Positions 1 through 11,328 of a DNA stretch of 64,000 nt are shown piece by piece. The notes beneath the pieces were generated by a model. That model ran no database searches and was not told where the DNA came from. It saw only the letters and a list, made by a program, of their open reading frames with translations. This DNA comes from Saccharum officinarum (Eukaryota > Streptophyta > Magnoliopsida > Poales > Poaceae). The position numbers and the translations under genes were made by a program. The DNA is taken from assembly GCA_020631735.1 (NCBI GenBank), contig CM036215.1, positions 11,000,346-11,064,345 on the forward strand, written 5' to 3'. The stretch's first letter is position 1. Every line of letters starts with the position of its first letter.

Positions 1-200
1 TAGAAGAGAGGATGAGCAGGCAAAAGGATAACAACGAGGTGTTACGAAGCATAAGAACATACATAAGAGATGTAAGATGTTAGTGTGACTTACCATGAGG
101 TCCTTTCGCCTTCGGTAGCTTGTCAAGGTTTGATTTTAGTATGTTATTATAAGTTAAAAGAGGACAATAACCCGTTGCAACGCACGGGCACTTTTGCTAG
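1..200 (+). mobile_element. Helitron 3' terminus (body lies left of the window)
   Basis: The stretch ends at 171-200 with a hairpin (CCCGTTGCAACGCACGGG, positions 171-188, arms CCCGT/ACGGG plus GC/GC with a one-base bulge) followed 8 bases later by CTAG and then T. This matches the 3' end described for maize Helitrons: a short GC hairpin close to a terminal CTAG, inserted before a T. No coding sequence of the element is inside the window. The 5' limit cannot be seen. Confidence 0.8.
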
Positions 201-449
201 TTATTGCTAATGTGAAGAAAAGAAGGCATGAGATGTTGAGAGGTAGAAGAACTGGGCTCTCATGCAAACAATATGTTGCCCGTGTGATTTGTTTGGCTTT
301 GTCACACAATTTTGCCACTGTTGGATCTGCCCACGCGCGCTTCATTGGACCACACACGTCATCCTCTTCTGCCTTTGTTTTGTTTGCAACTTCCAAGTGG
401 GCCCCATATGTCAGGTGTTTTTGGGAACCGTGCCATTAATTTTCCCTTA

Positions 450-678
450 GAGCAAGTATAATAAGAGGATGTAAGTAGGATGTATGCTGAGGTGGAGGAG
501 AGAAGAGAAGTGGGTTATACATTTACAGTTGGCTTAGACACAAGAACCAACAAACTTTGCCAGATAGACAAGTGGGCCACGTATTAATAGTGAAAATGTA
601 AATACTATATGAGTGGACTGAGAGGTGGGCTGTAAGGATTTATACAGCCAGCAGCCGACTGTATTATTTGTCTTGCTC
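450..678. mobile_element. Tourist-like MITE, 229 bp
   Basis: Terminal inverted repeats start GAGCAAGTATAATA on the left and, read on the other strand, GAGCAAGACAAATAATA on the right. The element is flanked by TTA on both sides (447-449 and 679-681), the 3-bp duplication usual for PIF/Harbinger MITEs. It has no coding capacity. Confidence 0.8.
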
Positions 679-681
679 TTA

Positions 682-2610
682 GCCAACTTTAACTTCTCAC
701 TCATTTCTCGTTGTCTGGTCTCCCCTCTCTCTCCGTTTCGCTCGAGGTGAGTTTGGCCAGCGTAGCTTCTCCATAATGATTCAGTTTCCTTGGTGAGTTT
801 TGTTTGATTTCTGCTGTACATCTATTGAATCTATTTTTTTATTTTTTTCTGTTGTACATATGTGTTCTTGAGTTTCACGTTTCTGTCCCTTATGCGATTT
901 TGGCCGAGGGGCCTTCATCGTTGTCTAATCTAGTCTCTAGTTTTCTTATTTTTCTTTTGGATGTTGGATCTCATAGATTTGGTCATGTGCCTTTGTGTGA
1001 TTTTGGTATTGCTTTTTTTCACAAAAAAAAAGGTATTGCTTTGTTTTTTAGAGGTCAAACATACTCTTGTTCATTTCCTTCCTTTCACTTTGTTTTGATT
1101 TCATCGAAGTGGACCTTGTTCATTTCCTTCCTTTCGCCTTTCTAGATTTATACTCAGTCATTGGACTATAATGGACCCAAACTGTGTAGTCCTTCACATA
1201 AAGCCTCTCATGATCAAGTGCCATTTTATTGTACTCACATCTTTCTATGTGAATTTGCGCTCAAGTCACAACACGGACAACGGATTCCGGTTTCATTCTT
1301 GCCATTGCATGCTTCTCTGCAGCTTCAGTGAATCCATTCACTTTGACACGGAAATGTGGCTTCCACCTTAATGAACTATATATCCAAGAGTTCTTGTCCA
1401 TGTTTTAAGACATTAAATAAAGAAAAAAGTTAATTGATATATGTAACAGTAACCAGTATATAAAACGTCCCCTAATTAAACAATCAATATTCATTTTACA
1501 ACTGTAGTCAACAAAACTTAAAGAAATTAGTTTAAAACTATTCATATTCAACACATTATTGATACAGACTTAATCCCTACTTAAAAACTAACTAACAGAC
1601 CATACAAACCCATCGACTTTACATTAATCATATAATTGTCAAAAAAAACATACATCTAGACATGACTACCAAAAGACAATTAGTGAATTTTTGCACCAAC
1701 TAATATTCAACTCGTTGTTGATGAAGTTGATCATCTTTCGAAAACAAAAAATAATGTTGAGCAAAAAAAAATCGAATTCTTCTAGATCTAGTCCCTATTT
1801 TAAAACTAACTAATAGACCACAAAAGTTAATACATGGCCACTAAATCAGGACATAATCTTGTTACCCTACTAAATTTGACATTCAAAGTTTTGGCCTAAT
1901 TTCTTTTATAAATGCAATAGAGAGAAAATCAAAACCCTTGTTAATGGGGAACCATCTTTAGTGCCCGTCTTTGGAGTTTTTTTTTTTTTGAGCAACTGCC
2001 CGTCTTTGGAGTTTGGACGGCCCATCCCTTCTACTCGCCCCAATGGATGTGGTGATTCCAAATGCCTACAGCATGCATGTATATTTCATAGTATATATTT
2101 GTTGCTGTTTTAATTTTACAGGAAAATAAACCACGCACATGCATAGGCCAGGAGCAATTATCGTGACACAAAAATAAAGTTGGCTCAATTGCATGCCTTT
2201 GTATTTCTTAGAGTTGACAATAGTCCCTGCAGGACACTCACAACCCTGAAACCACGGAATAGTTTCTCTAGTCGTCATGTTATCAAGAAACCCCTCATAC
2301 AAACCATGTCCCTCAGCGCGCTTCGTTTCTTATGCCCATAGTACCTCTCACCTCTGATCTCCCTGTGATATTCTCTGCATTTTTTTTCTCTCCCGGCCGT
2401 GCTCTCTCTCCTTCCGTTTCTCCAGCACGCCGACGCATCGAGATGTTGGCGACCCTGCTGTTTCATTCCACTCTGACGAGTCCGTGTTCTGTTCCATTGG
2501 CTGGTGGAGCGATGCATCGAGATGAGCACTAGAGGTTACGTGGACGGCGTATAGGCCGTGCCGTACGGGAGTTGGAGTGTTGTACGAACGTATAGAATTT
2601 TTTTTCCAGG
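682..2610. other. Intergenic, no gene recognised
   Basis: Reading frames here are short and lack family motifs. The part from about 1380 to 1960 is AT-rich. A poly-T/poly-A junction lies at 1019-1032. No splice-consistent gene model could be built. Confidence 0.5.
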
Positions 2611-3043
2611 ACTAAGACTGTCCGCACTCATTGACCTCTATATTCATCCTCTAAAATGCTTAGTCATCAAGATTTTCTCTTCTATACCCAATTCTCCCGC
2701 ATCCATCCTCTATATCATTATCTATCCACTGTGGGGCTCACTTGTCACTTTGTCTAAATATATTCACGTGACATCTTGTTTTGAAGTATTTATTGTAAGG
2801 AATTTAATGGTGCAATCAAAATTTAATTTGACTTTTTAGTTTGTGAGTTATAACATTTTTTACTAGTTGAAAAGGTGAGACCCTCTCTCTGTACTGCTCT
2901 CCGTGCCCTCTCTCTCCTCCGCCCTCCCTCAGCCCTCTCTCTCCGGTGGGCCCTAGCGCAGTATAGCGAATGCTCGCTATTTTGCCACGGATGCCAGATC
3001 CGAGCTGGTACTGAATGACGGTAGCGTACCCGTTACGGAGGAT
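2611..3043. repeat. Diverged MITE-like repeat
   Basis: It begins with a GACTGTCCGCAC-type end and contains a late segment (about 2950-3040) resembling the inner right part of the clearer element at 38467-38790. Its right terminal repeat is too eroded to define, so the limits are approximate. Confidence 0.3.
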
Positions 3044-3044
3044 T

Positions 3045-4237
3045 TCACATGCTATCGCGCGTACAGCATGTGTTTACCGCATCCGGTGCAAACAGCCTAA
3101 CGGGCAGCAGCCAGCAGCGAGCAACAGGCACGGCCGTCCCTTGCTCGGACGACCTGGCCAGGAGGCGAAGGCCAACCAGAGACGGAGCAGCAGGCCGCCT
3201 AGCACGACGCCCACGAGGTGCCCACTCTCTCGCCTGCTCTTGCCTCTTCTTTCCGTGATCCCACGTCCCACCCAAGGCCCAAGCCAAGTAAAAGTCCGAC
3301 ATGTAGCCACTCAAATTTGCTTCCAAAATTTGTAGCTTTCGGTTCCTGATATGGTGTTTGATTTATTACTGAAATTTGAAGAATTATTGAAGGCTACTTT
3401 CTACATCTTATTTGTCCGGATTTTGTTTTCTGTAAGGTGGCCGCCAGGCGCACCGCGAGCGGGACGACCGGCACGGCGGCGAGCCCGGCACACTGCACGG
3501 CGACCGGCAAGGCGCGAGCAGAGCGGGCCTACACGCTGGAAACGAGTGCGTGCCCCATCGCTGAAACCAGAGGTTTCTTAGCTTTTTGGAGGTTAGGGAC
3601 AACTTGTTTCTTCTCTAAGAAACAGTTTCAGTATCGGTCTCATTACTTTGATTTTTATTTTCCCCCCGCCTATTCCCCTGCTCTCGTCCTTACCTAGTTG
3701 CCGGGGACGTGGGACTCACCATGTAGGATGACCTCAACGGAGGGGCGGCGGGCTTGGCCTCGGTTGCGATCGCGGTGCAGTGGCGCACAACATAGTCAGG
3801 ATAAAAAAAAAACATAAATGCTTTGCTGAGGACTTCCGATCGTCTGGACGTTCCGTTCGCGGGCCGCGACACCAACCCAACGGCCCAACAGTCATATCAT
3901 CTCCAACACTCGGACGCTTCCAGTACTTCAAAAGGCTTCCAACACTCGGACGCTTCCGTTCCGTAGCGCCATGACCACACTCCGCCACGCTGCCTTAGCG
4001 TTCTCCACAACATCCGACTGCCCGCCGGTCGACATCTCCACTGCGTCCGAGTGCGGCCACTCGCCTTCCTCCATCTCTGCCGTGCCGCTTGTTCGCCACG
4101 ACCTTCTCCACTGGAGCGGTGACAGCTCGGGCTAGATCCATCGCAGCCTTCTCCACCGGAGCGGCAAGCTTCGCGCCACCGACGAGCTCAACACTGGTGA
4201 ACTCCACACGCCGATGAGCCTCCATTCCCAAGCAGCA
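3045..4237. other. GC-rich intergenic stretch, no gene recognised
   Basis: Several overlapping frames are open on both strands only because stop codons are rare at this base composition. A short repeat (CACTCGGACGCTTCC) occurs at about 3908 and 3941. From about 3820 the sequence looks like the start of an unclassified dispersed repeat that continues into the minisatellite-like block to the right. Confidence 0.4.
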
Positions 4238-4700
4238 AGGAGATGTTGCGCTGAAAGTGTATGTTGCAAACATGTTTCTGATGTTTTGGAGGTATGTTGC
4301 AAGTGTTTCGTATCGGTGTTGCTAAAGTAGATCGTGATGTTGCATTGCAATGGCTATGCACATACGTTTCAAGTGTATGTTTTCCAAATGTTTCATCTAT
4401 ATCAGACGTATGTTCCAAGTGTTTTCATCTGGATATTACAAAAATAGATCTGGATGTTGCATATATATGCATGTTGCAACATATGTTTCAAGTGTTTTAG
4501 GTGTTTCATACGTCTGTTGCAAGTGTTTCATCTGGATGTTGCATATGTTTGCAATAGTTTTTAAAGTGTCTTTCGGGTGTTTTTGCAAGTGTTTCAAACA
4601 TATGTTTCAAGTGTTTCATCTATCTTCTTTTGTATGTTTGCAACTGTTGTATCTGGATATTGCAAAAGTATATCGGGTGTTGCACATAGGATGCACATGG
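4238..4700. repeat. Degenerate minisatellite with TGTTGCAAGTGTTTCATC units
   Basis: Variants of TGTTGCAAGTGTTTCA, often followed by TCTGGATGTTGCA, recur through about 450 bp with irregular spacing. The long plus-strand frame across it translates into a low-complexity Cys/Phe/Val-rich string that follows the repeat, so it is not a gene. This pattern is typical of the inside of non-autonomous grass transposons; no ends were identified. Confidence 0.6.
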
Positions 4701-5347
4701 AAAGTGGCTGGCGACACGGGGCGACGTCTGGGGCGGCGCGGGCCTGGTGCTAAGACGCTCGGTCGCAATCCTGACGTGCTGGAGTGCTCACTCGCTCATT
4801 GAGCAGGTACCGTCTGACGCTAACACCCTGGATCGGACGTTCGGACCTAGCAAATCCGTAAAAAAATATACGGAAGGGAGTTGGTGGAGGGCGGAAATGC
4901 CACAAAAAATTAAAGAGCTCTTTACATCCCTCTGGATGGTGGGGCTGAGTAGGAAAATTTAGAAATCTCCGTAAAGTAGGGACTCAAGTTAAAGAATTAT
5001 ATATTTTTTCCTTGCACCAAAAGTAAAGTATGAGCCCCTGTGTTTAAGATGCTCGCAAATAAAAACAACAAGCGTCCATCTTGACTGGAAGGATTACATT
5101 ACAAGTCCATTGATCGGTGGATCCATGGACCATGGGTGACTTGTCGATCGAACACAAAGAAGTCACAGACGCCAAACGAAACACGGGAAACCAAATTACA
5201 TGGACAACAGGCCAGCATTTACATATGTATAGGATGCATGGTCGCTGTATACATATACTGATGTAGCCGGCCGGCGGTTGCTGCTGTATCATCATCATGA
5301 GGTATACATACATACATACATATATACGACCATTTACGTAGGGGATG

Positions 5348-5560
5348 TCAAAACAAGACCGACTTGTCGGGGTCCCTGGGCCCCTGCTGGGCCTGGGCGG
5401 CGATCGCCTCGCACCGCTTCTCGCAGTTGAACACGCCGAGTCGTCTGAGCTCGTCGCACCCGGCCTTGCAGTCCGTGACGGCGGACGCCGGAGGGGCGGC
5501 CTCCAGCGCGACGAGCAGCAGCGCCGCCACGACGAGCACCGTCTTCTTGGCGGCCGCCAT
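5348..5560 (-). CDS. Small secreted four-cysteine (hairpinin-like) peptide precursor
   Basis: This 70-residue frame starts MAAAKKTVLVVAALLLVA, a good signal peptide likely cut after the Ala-rich stretch ending about residue 27 (PPASA). The mature part carries four cysteines in the order C-X3-C-X10-C-X3-C (CKAGC ... NCEKRC), the spacing of plant alpha-hairpinins, in which two antiparallel helices are joined by two disulfides. Family members include antimicrobial peptides and trypsin inhibitors. The tail is Gln/Asp-rich and lacks cysteines. A TATA box lies about 80 bp upstream of the start, which supports this ATG. The gene appears to have a single exon and stands alone. The signal peptide and cysteine spacing are seen; the hairpinin assignment and any defence role are inferred, and a generic cysteine-rich secreted peptide is the alternative. 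Confidence 0.65.
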   Translation of the reverse strand: MAAAKKTVLVVAALLLVALEAAPPASAVTDCKAGCDELRRLGVFNCEKRCEAIAAQAQQGPRDPDKSVLF

Positions 5561-5636
5561 CCTTGAAAGCTTTTTTTCTCTCTCTTTTTTGGTGGGATTT
5601 GTTGGTGCGAGACGTTGGATCTTGTCTTGTAGCTAG

Positions 5637-5647
5637 GCTTATATAGG
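5637..5647 (-). promoter_or_regulatory. TATA box of the four-cysteine peptide gene
   Basis: On the minus strand the sequence reads CTATATAAGCC, 77-87 bp before the ATG at 5560, which leaves room for a leader of about 50 bases. Confidence 0.6.
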
Positions 5648-5649
5648 CC

Positions 5650-6434
5650 GGAGGGAGTAGTAAATTGGGAGCGCGTACGTGAGGCCACGAGAGCTTCGCG
5701 CTCTAGCGCGCAATTATATGCATGCGTGCGTTTGGTTTTGAGCATGTAACAGCCGCGCCCTTCCAACGACAACAACAACAGGGGGAGGCGCTCTGCTGCT
5801 CTCCGATGATCGCCTCATGGGCTCTAACACACGTGGGGAGGAAAGGAAAAAGGAAACCTTGAGGGCCCATCTAGCCCTTTTGGTATGGGGCGGCCTCCCG
5901 ACGCGCGAGATCACAAGTCCCGGCCCAGCTCGCAACTCAACCGGAGAAAACGCATGCTTGGTATGGGGTGTGACTGTGACTGTGTGACTGTGAGAGGACC
6001 TACCTTGCTACGCGTCGTCGACACGTGGTTGACCACACTGACGGCACAACCGATTCCGACTCTCTCGGCCTCTCGGGTCGGGTGCTGCTGGTGTACTGCG
6101 GCTGATCGCAAGTGACGGGAGAAGGAAGAAACGGAGCATTCGCGAGCCAGTGCCACGTCGGTCGCGCTGGGTCTGGGTCTGTCTGCCCTTGAGAATGAAC
6201 GAAAATCAACGACAGGCCGGCCCTCCACTCCATCATAACTCATATCTGCCTCTTTACTCGCACCGATGGAACGGTCATAATTCATAATTTGGCGCGTCGG
6301 CGTCACGTTCGGTGGTGCAGTTGACGGTCCGTCTCGCGTCCGGTCCATCGCCCAACCAAGGCCAACTGCTTGTTGCGTGCTCTCTCCGTCTCGACTCCCC
6401 TCTATCACTCTCAAGCACTGAGAGAGACCGCCGG
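5650..6434. other. Intergenic, no gene recognised
   Basis: Mixed-composition DNA upstream of the small peptide gene. Open frames on both strands lack motifs and overlap one another. Confidence 0.4.
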
Positions 6435-6513
6435 GATATATGCTCTCATTCGGCGCTGAAACCATCACAGCTATTGGTGGTGCTAGCTACTGTACTAGAG
6501 TACTGCTACTCGT
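6435..6513. repeat. 79-bp direct repeat, left copy (flanks a MITE)
   Basis: This segment recurs at 6762-6840 with a single visible mismatch (GATATATG versus GATACATG). The two copies sit directly either side of a MITE-like body. Confidence 0.85.
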
Positions 6514-6753
6514 GTTTAGATGCCCGAATCACCGTTGAATACTGTAGCAATTTTATTTTTATTTAGTAATAATTGTCTAAACATTGATTAATTAGGCTTA
6601 AAATATTCGTCTCGCAAAGTACAACAAAACTGTATAATTAGTTTTTTATTTCAGCATTTAGTACTTTATATATGTGCCGGCATTTTAATGTGACGGGAAA
6701 ACTTCTTTTTACATAGTGGAATTTGAGATGAATTTAGGAAACTAAACGAGGCC
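6514..6753. mobile_element. Tourist-like MITE between 79-bp direct repeats
   Basis: It contains the core blocks of a common grass MITE (GTTTAG left end, TAGGCTTAAAATATTCGTCTC, ACTAAACGAGGCC right end), in reverse orientation relative to the copy at 11329. The left terminal repeat lacks the usual GGCC start. Confidence 0.65.
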
Positions 6754-6761
6754 TCTCTCAA

Positions 6762-6840
6762 GATACATGCTCTCATTCGGCGCTGAAACCATCACAGCTA
6801 TTGGTGGTGCTAGCTACTGTACTAGAGTACTGCTACTCGT
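6762..6840. repeat. 79-bp direct repeat, right copy
   Basis: Second copy of 6435-6513, offset 327 bp. Confidence 0.85.
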
Positions 6841-8534
6841 AGAGTACGTACGTTCATCACCTTCTTCACCGTACGTACGTACCTGGTGGGACGGCCGCGC
6901 GCTATTCTTCCCGATCGGTGAACGACAGGGCAGCACACGCAAGGCAAGGAGTGGCCTGGAAACAGTAGCACGCACTCTTGGGGAAAATATAACTCCTAAA
7001 TCAACATGAACTAATCATGCTCGGTTTAACGAAAAATAATAGAGGCTAATCAATGAGTAGATAGAGCTTATAGGAAAAAAAAGAAAATTTTAATTAGCTC
7101 ACGTTTAGCCTATTATCCCCTGACGCGTGGCTTAATCTCAATCACATCTTGAGACAATAATAGAACAAATAATTAAAAGAGTACTCCACCACGACTACAT
7201 GAGCAGCGAAAAGCACGCTCAGTCAATCCTCACTCAGCGGCTCCGTCCTTGCTTAGGAAAAAACCAAACCACCGGTAGATGATCTTTTTTCCTAACTTTA
7301 CAGCTCACTCTGTCAGTCCAGTGACACCGCATATATTCACGTCATGAAAGAATATATTGCAGATAAAAAAAATACACTATTCATGTCATGACTAAACTTT
7401 AACCCGGTAAACCGCCATGTAGCCTGTATACTGCTTCCACTGCCTCTCTTTTTTTACTAGCACTGGCGCTAGCACGGATCTACGCATGGACTGATGATGG
7501 ATAGAATGGAATGGACCGATGACGGACGGGCGCTACCGATGCAAATTCTAAAGCTCTGGATGCGTAGTGTTTTCCTTATTTTCTGTTGCGGCCCTCTTCG
7601 GTTCGCTTGCTTTCCGCCGGTCGTGCTCGTGCACCGCTCATTTGCGCATTATTGGTCTCGTTCGGCTGTGCTGATAAGCCGGCTGAAAAATATTGTTGGC
7701 TGATTTACTGCGAGAGAAAAATATTGTTCCGGCTGAAAAAACAAGCTGAAAAAGACGGATTATAATCCGGATAAACAGGGCCATTATATCAGCCACTTTA
7801 TTTTATTCGTGGGGCCTGCTAAAGCCTAATGGTAGAACAAAAGTACACACACGATGACTCGCCACTCAATATTTGTAGCTAGTCGTGTTCGTTCATTCGT
7901 TCGTATATGGCACCCCTTTTCTCCTATCTTTGACGTCACAACCAGGCACCGGACACCGGTACACCGATCGAGCTAAAGAGGCCGGAGTCCTCTCTCGACG
8001 ATGTCAAAAGCTTCTTAAAAATACTTATATCAAGTTATTGGTTATTATTTCAAGTGCACAATATGTATGGAGTGATTTTTATGCTTTTCTCCGACCGTTG
8101 CCAGTAATTAATTATTTCCTAATAAAAAAATAAGAGAAGGGAGAAAACAGCACGCTGCTGGGAAAAAAACCAAAGGGAATCCAGCAAATAGAGGTAGGGG
8201 TGGAGGTATAACAAATTCGAGGGGTTATGGTTGTTTTATAGAATTATAGGTGTGTAGAATTTTTTATGCTGATAGTGCAAATATGGTGACGATTTGACTA
8301 TAATCACTGCTTTTTTTTTGTGCAACTCATACATCCGCCCCTCAATAGATCGAGGAGATGTCGCAGACATGCAAGGACTCAGGTAGAAAATTTACTGAAG
8401 CACGGGTGTTTAGAGGGTTTGGATGAAAAATTGTTAGAATGCTATCTTCCCTTCCGTCAATGTCAAAATTAAATAACGTTTGGAGGATCTAAGTAATGAA
8501 ATTTTGGAGATGCTTCCAAGGCAAAATTAGAGTA
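6841..8534. other. Intergenic; eroded transposon fragments, no gene
   Basis: At about 7640-7790 there is a fragment with repeated CGGCTGAAAAA / CTGATAAGCCGGCTG motifs that looks like an eroded MITE. Nothing else is recognisable. Confidence 0.4.
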
Positions 8535-8623
8535 CTCCTTCAATTCTATAAGACGTTCTAACTTTTCTACACACTGCAGGCCATGTATATAAAAAAACGT
8601 CTTATAATTTGAAATGAAGAGAG
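8535..8623. mobile_element. Short Stowaway-like MITE, 89 bp
   Basis: Imperfect inverted ends CTCCTTCAATTCTATAAGACG and, on the other strand, CTCTCTTCATTTCAAATTATAAGACG (partial strings), with TA at each side (8533-8534 and 8624-8625). The core is unusually short for the family. Confidence 0.55.
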
Positions 8624-9009
8624 TATTATTACTTATACTTATGTATATACATAATTTAGTTAAGAAAATGTATGAGCGGAAACTAAACTTGTCACGATAT
8701 GTCACAAAATGCATTTCATGTACTTATTATCTAAGTGACGTCACTTACAAATTTTAGAGACTGCTGATGCATTTAACTCTTCATGTAAATTAAGTTGTAC
8801 TTTATTTGCATACTGACTAGCAGATTTACTCCCCTCCAGGACCTCATGGATCAAGATCACCTTCAATATTTTTTGACAAAATTTAGCGGAGCGGTTGGCC
8901 TGGTGGGTTGGTCGTGCTAGCTTGCTTGTCCCGTAAGAAAGACGACGGTGGCAGCAGCGACGAACATCGAATGCACTGGCACGACCACCGACCATGGTCA
9001 TGTCATGTA

Positions 9010-9234
9010 CTCCCTCCATCCTAAAAAAAGTGACGTTTTTTACGTGTTTAACCATTTGTCTTATTCAAAAAAAATTATGCAAATTATAAAATAAATAAAT
9101 CATTATTAAAGTATATCTAATGATAAAATAAGTTATAACAAAATAAATAATATTTATAACAAAATTGAATAAGACAGATGGTCAAACAAGATGTCTAAAA
9201 TTTTAAAACGACATTTTTTTTAAGACGGAGGGAG
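9010..9234. mobile_element. Stowaway MITE, 225 bp
   Basis: Ends CTCCCTCCATCCTAAAAAAA and, inverted, CTCCCTCCGTCTTAAAAAAA, flanked by TA on both sides. This is the classic Tc1/mariner-derived Stowaway signature of grasses. Confidence 0.9.
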
Positions 9235-9480
9235 TACACAGGACGAGAATCATTGCCGCCAAACCAAAACCAAGCAGACCTAGGTCTGCTAATGGGTGAA
9301 AACCCACCCCATACCCAACTCATCTAACAAATTAACTCTCTTTTTTCACCCAGCCCATCCCATATTTTTATAGTTTCAACCCAACCCATAGCAACCCATA
9401 AACTAATTAAACCCACGGGTTTACTACAAAAATCCATGGGCTTACATAAAAATGTATATATATGCTTGATAAGACATATG

Positions 9481-10059
9481 GCCCCACATCAAAGCCGGAC
9501 CCTAGAAATAAAAGCTCGCGTTCACATTATAAAATTTTGTCGAAATTGACTAAAATTTGTTGCAAATGATTTAATGTAACAAGCGGCTACTTTATGCCAA
9601 TTGGCACTACCAGATAATATGTGGGCCCCACATCAAAGCCGGACCCTAGAAATAAAAGCTCGCGTTCACATTATAAAATTTTATCGAAATTGACTAAAAT
9701 TTGTTGCTGATAATTTAATGTAACAAGCAGCTACTTTATGCCAGTTGGCATTGCCAGATCAATATGTGGGCCCCACCTCGAAGCCGGACCCTAGAAATAA
9801 AAGCTCGCGTTCACATTATAAAATTTTGTCGAAATTGACTAAAATTTGTTGCAGATGATTTAATGTAACAAGCAGCTATTTCATGCCAGTTGGCACTGCC
9901 AAATGAATATGTGGGCCCCACCTCAAAGCTGGACCCTAGAAATAAAAGCTCGTGTTCACATTATAAAATTTTGTCGAAATTGACCAAAATAAATTAAGCT
10001 TGATTCAAAATGTCATGAGGCTAATCCGTGCCAATTAGCATAGCAAAATATGCATGTGG
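9481..10059. repeat. Tandem repeat, four units of 144-145 bp
   Basis: Units begin GGCCCCACATC/CTCAAAGC at about 9481, 9625, 9770 and 9915, with a decayed fifth start at 10060. Each contains TAAAAGCTCGCGTTCACATT and a TCGAAATTGACTAAAAT segment. The copies are close to one another, so the expansion is fairly recent. Confidence 0.9.
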
Positions 10060-10185
10060 GCCCTACATCAAAAGCTCAACAAATTACAAATCAATATATA
10101 TGTATACTATGATATATTAAAAATTCAACATCAACCCATGGGCTCAACCCATTCAAACCCACAAAAAAAAGAACCCAATCCCGAC

Positions 10186-10747
10186 TCAAGATGGCAACGG
10201 GTACGTACCCGACGGGTAGTGCTCACCCGTACCCGTACCCGCACCCGTAAAATTTTACCCGTCGGGTTACCCGTACCCGCATGCGGGTAAAAAAATAGTT
10301 CCATACCCGTACCCGCCGGGTAATTCTCACCCGACGGGTAACCCGTACCCGATAACATACCCAAAAATTACCTAAAAATATCAAATAGTCACATGCAAAA
10401 ATAAATAATTCTAAGCTTCCAACAAGTTACAAACATGCTAACAAATATTATTAGCATCATTACAACAAAGACAATCTACTAGAAATATAGTGGATGTCTC
10501 AATGGGCCAAATTCATGACTTATATGCGCTAAAATAACTGAGGTTGGCTAGTTATTTTTGCGGGTATGTCTTACCCGCGGGTATGCGGGTATGGGTAGTA
10601 TACACCCGCACCCGTACCCGCATACCCGATGGGTATAGGATTTTGCCCAATAACATACCCACGGGTAGAAAATTCATTCCATACCCGTCTCTTTATCGGG
10701 TAATACCCGTCGGGTACTCGGGTTTCGGGTACCCGTTGTCATCTCTA
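10186..10747. mobile_element. Nested non-autonomous hAT element, 562 bp
   Basis: The ends read TCAAGATGGCAACGGGTA and, inverted, TAGAGATGACAACGGGTA. The 8-bp duplication ATCCCGAC is exact (10178-10185 and 10748-10755). Both subterminal zones are packed with ACCCGTACCCG-type repeats, the usual transposase-binding architecture of hAT ends. It has no coding capacity. Confidence 0.9.
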
Positions 10748-10901
10748 ATCCCGACCCGTCCAACCTAGTTTCTATTAAACCCAACCCGACCCAACCCGCT
10801 AAGTAAATCAACTCATTCCCACCCATCCAGAGTACACTCATTTGAAAACCTAACCCATTAAACCTATTTAAACCCAACCCATTAGCAGGCCTAAGCAGAC
10901 C

Positions 10902-11325
10902 CGAACCAAAAGCACTCTTGGAGCGTCAGACGGAGGAGACGGAGGCCGCCGCCACCGAACGGTGGGCAGGGTAGGGTAGGAAGAAGCGGCCGGCGACTGC
11001 TCTCGAGTCGTTCCCATCCCATCCCATCTCGATCGAGACATGGACATGGGGAAGGCACCGGCGCGCTTGCCATGATGCCCATCGGCCCATGTCATCCCAT
11101 GTTCCCGTCGCACGACAAGCGCGCCGAGACGGTCGACCGGCCTCGCAAAAGCGAGGTGGTGGTGTTGCCGGTTGCCACACGCTACGCGCGCGAGCACAGC
11201 TGCACACGACGCATGGAGTTGCTTCGCGGTGTAAGCAAACGTCAAACCGGAGCCCCGGAGGAAGCAAATTAAAAGGAAAGCGACGCGGCTGCGCACATGC
11301 AGTGTAGAGTTGCTTCCTCTGCTCT
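10902..11325. other. Intergenic, GC-rich, no gene recognised
   Basis: Three overlapping frames on the two strands are all free of recognisable motifs. A captured exon is possible but cannot be shown. Confidence 0.35.
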
Positions 11326-11328
11326 TTA

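Larger units (their letters stand above)
9281..10893. mobile_element. Non-autonomous hAT element, 1.6 kb, host of a nested hAT
   Basis: The ends read TAGGTCTGCTAATGGGT and, inverted, TAGGCCTGCTAATGGGT. An exact 8-bp duplication AGCAGACC lies at 9273-9280 and 10894-10901, as hAT transposases make. The inside has no transposase. Instead it carries four 144-145-bp tandem units, subterminal strings rich in AACCCA, and a second hAT inserted at 10186. Confidence 0.9.

Noticed and set aside
4350..4802. Plus-strand frame of 150 codons
   Set aside because: Translation of the degenerate minisatellite; low complexity and no family.
5044..5778. Minus-strand frame of 244 codons overlapping the four-cysteine peptide gene
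   Set aside because: It crosses the peptide gene and its TATA box in another frame and has no motif.
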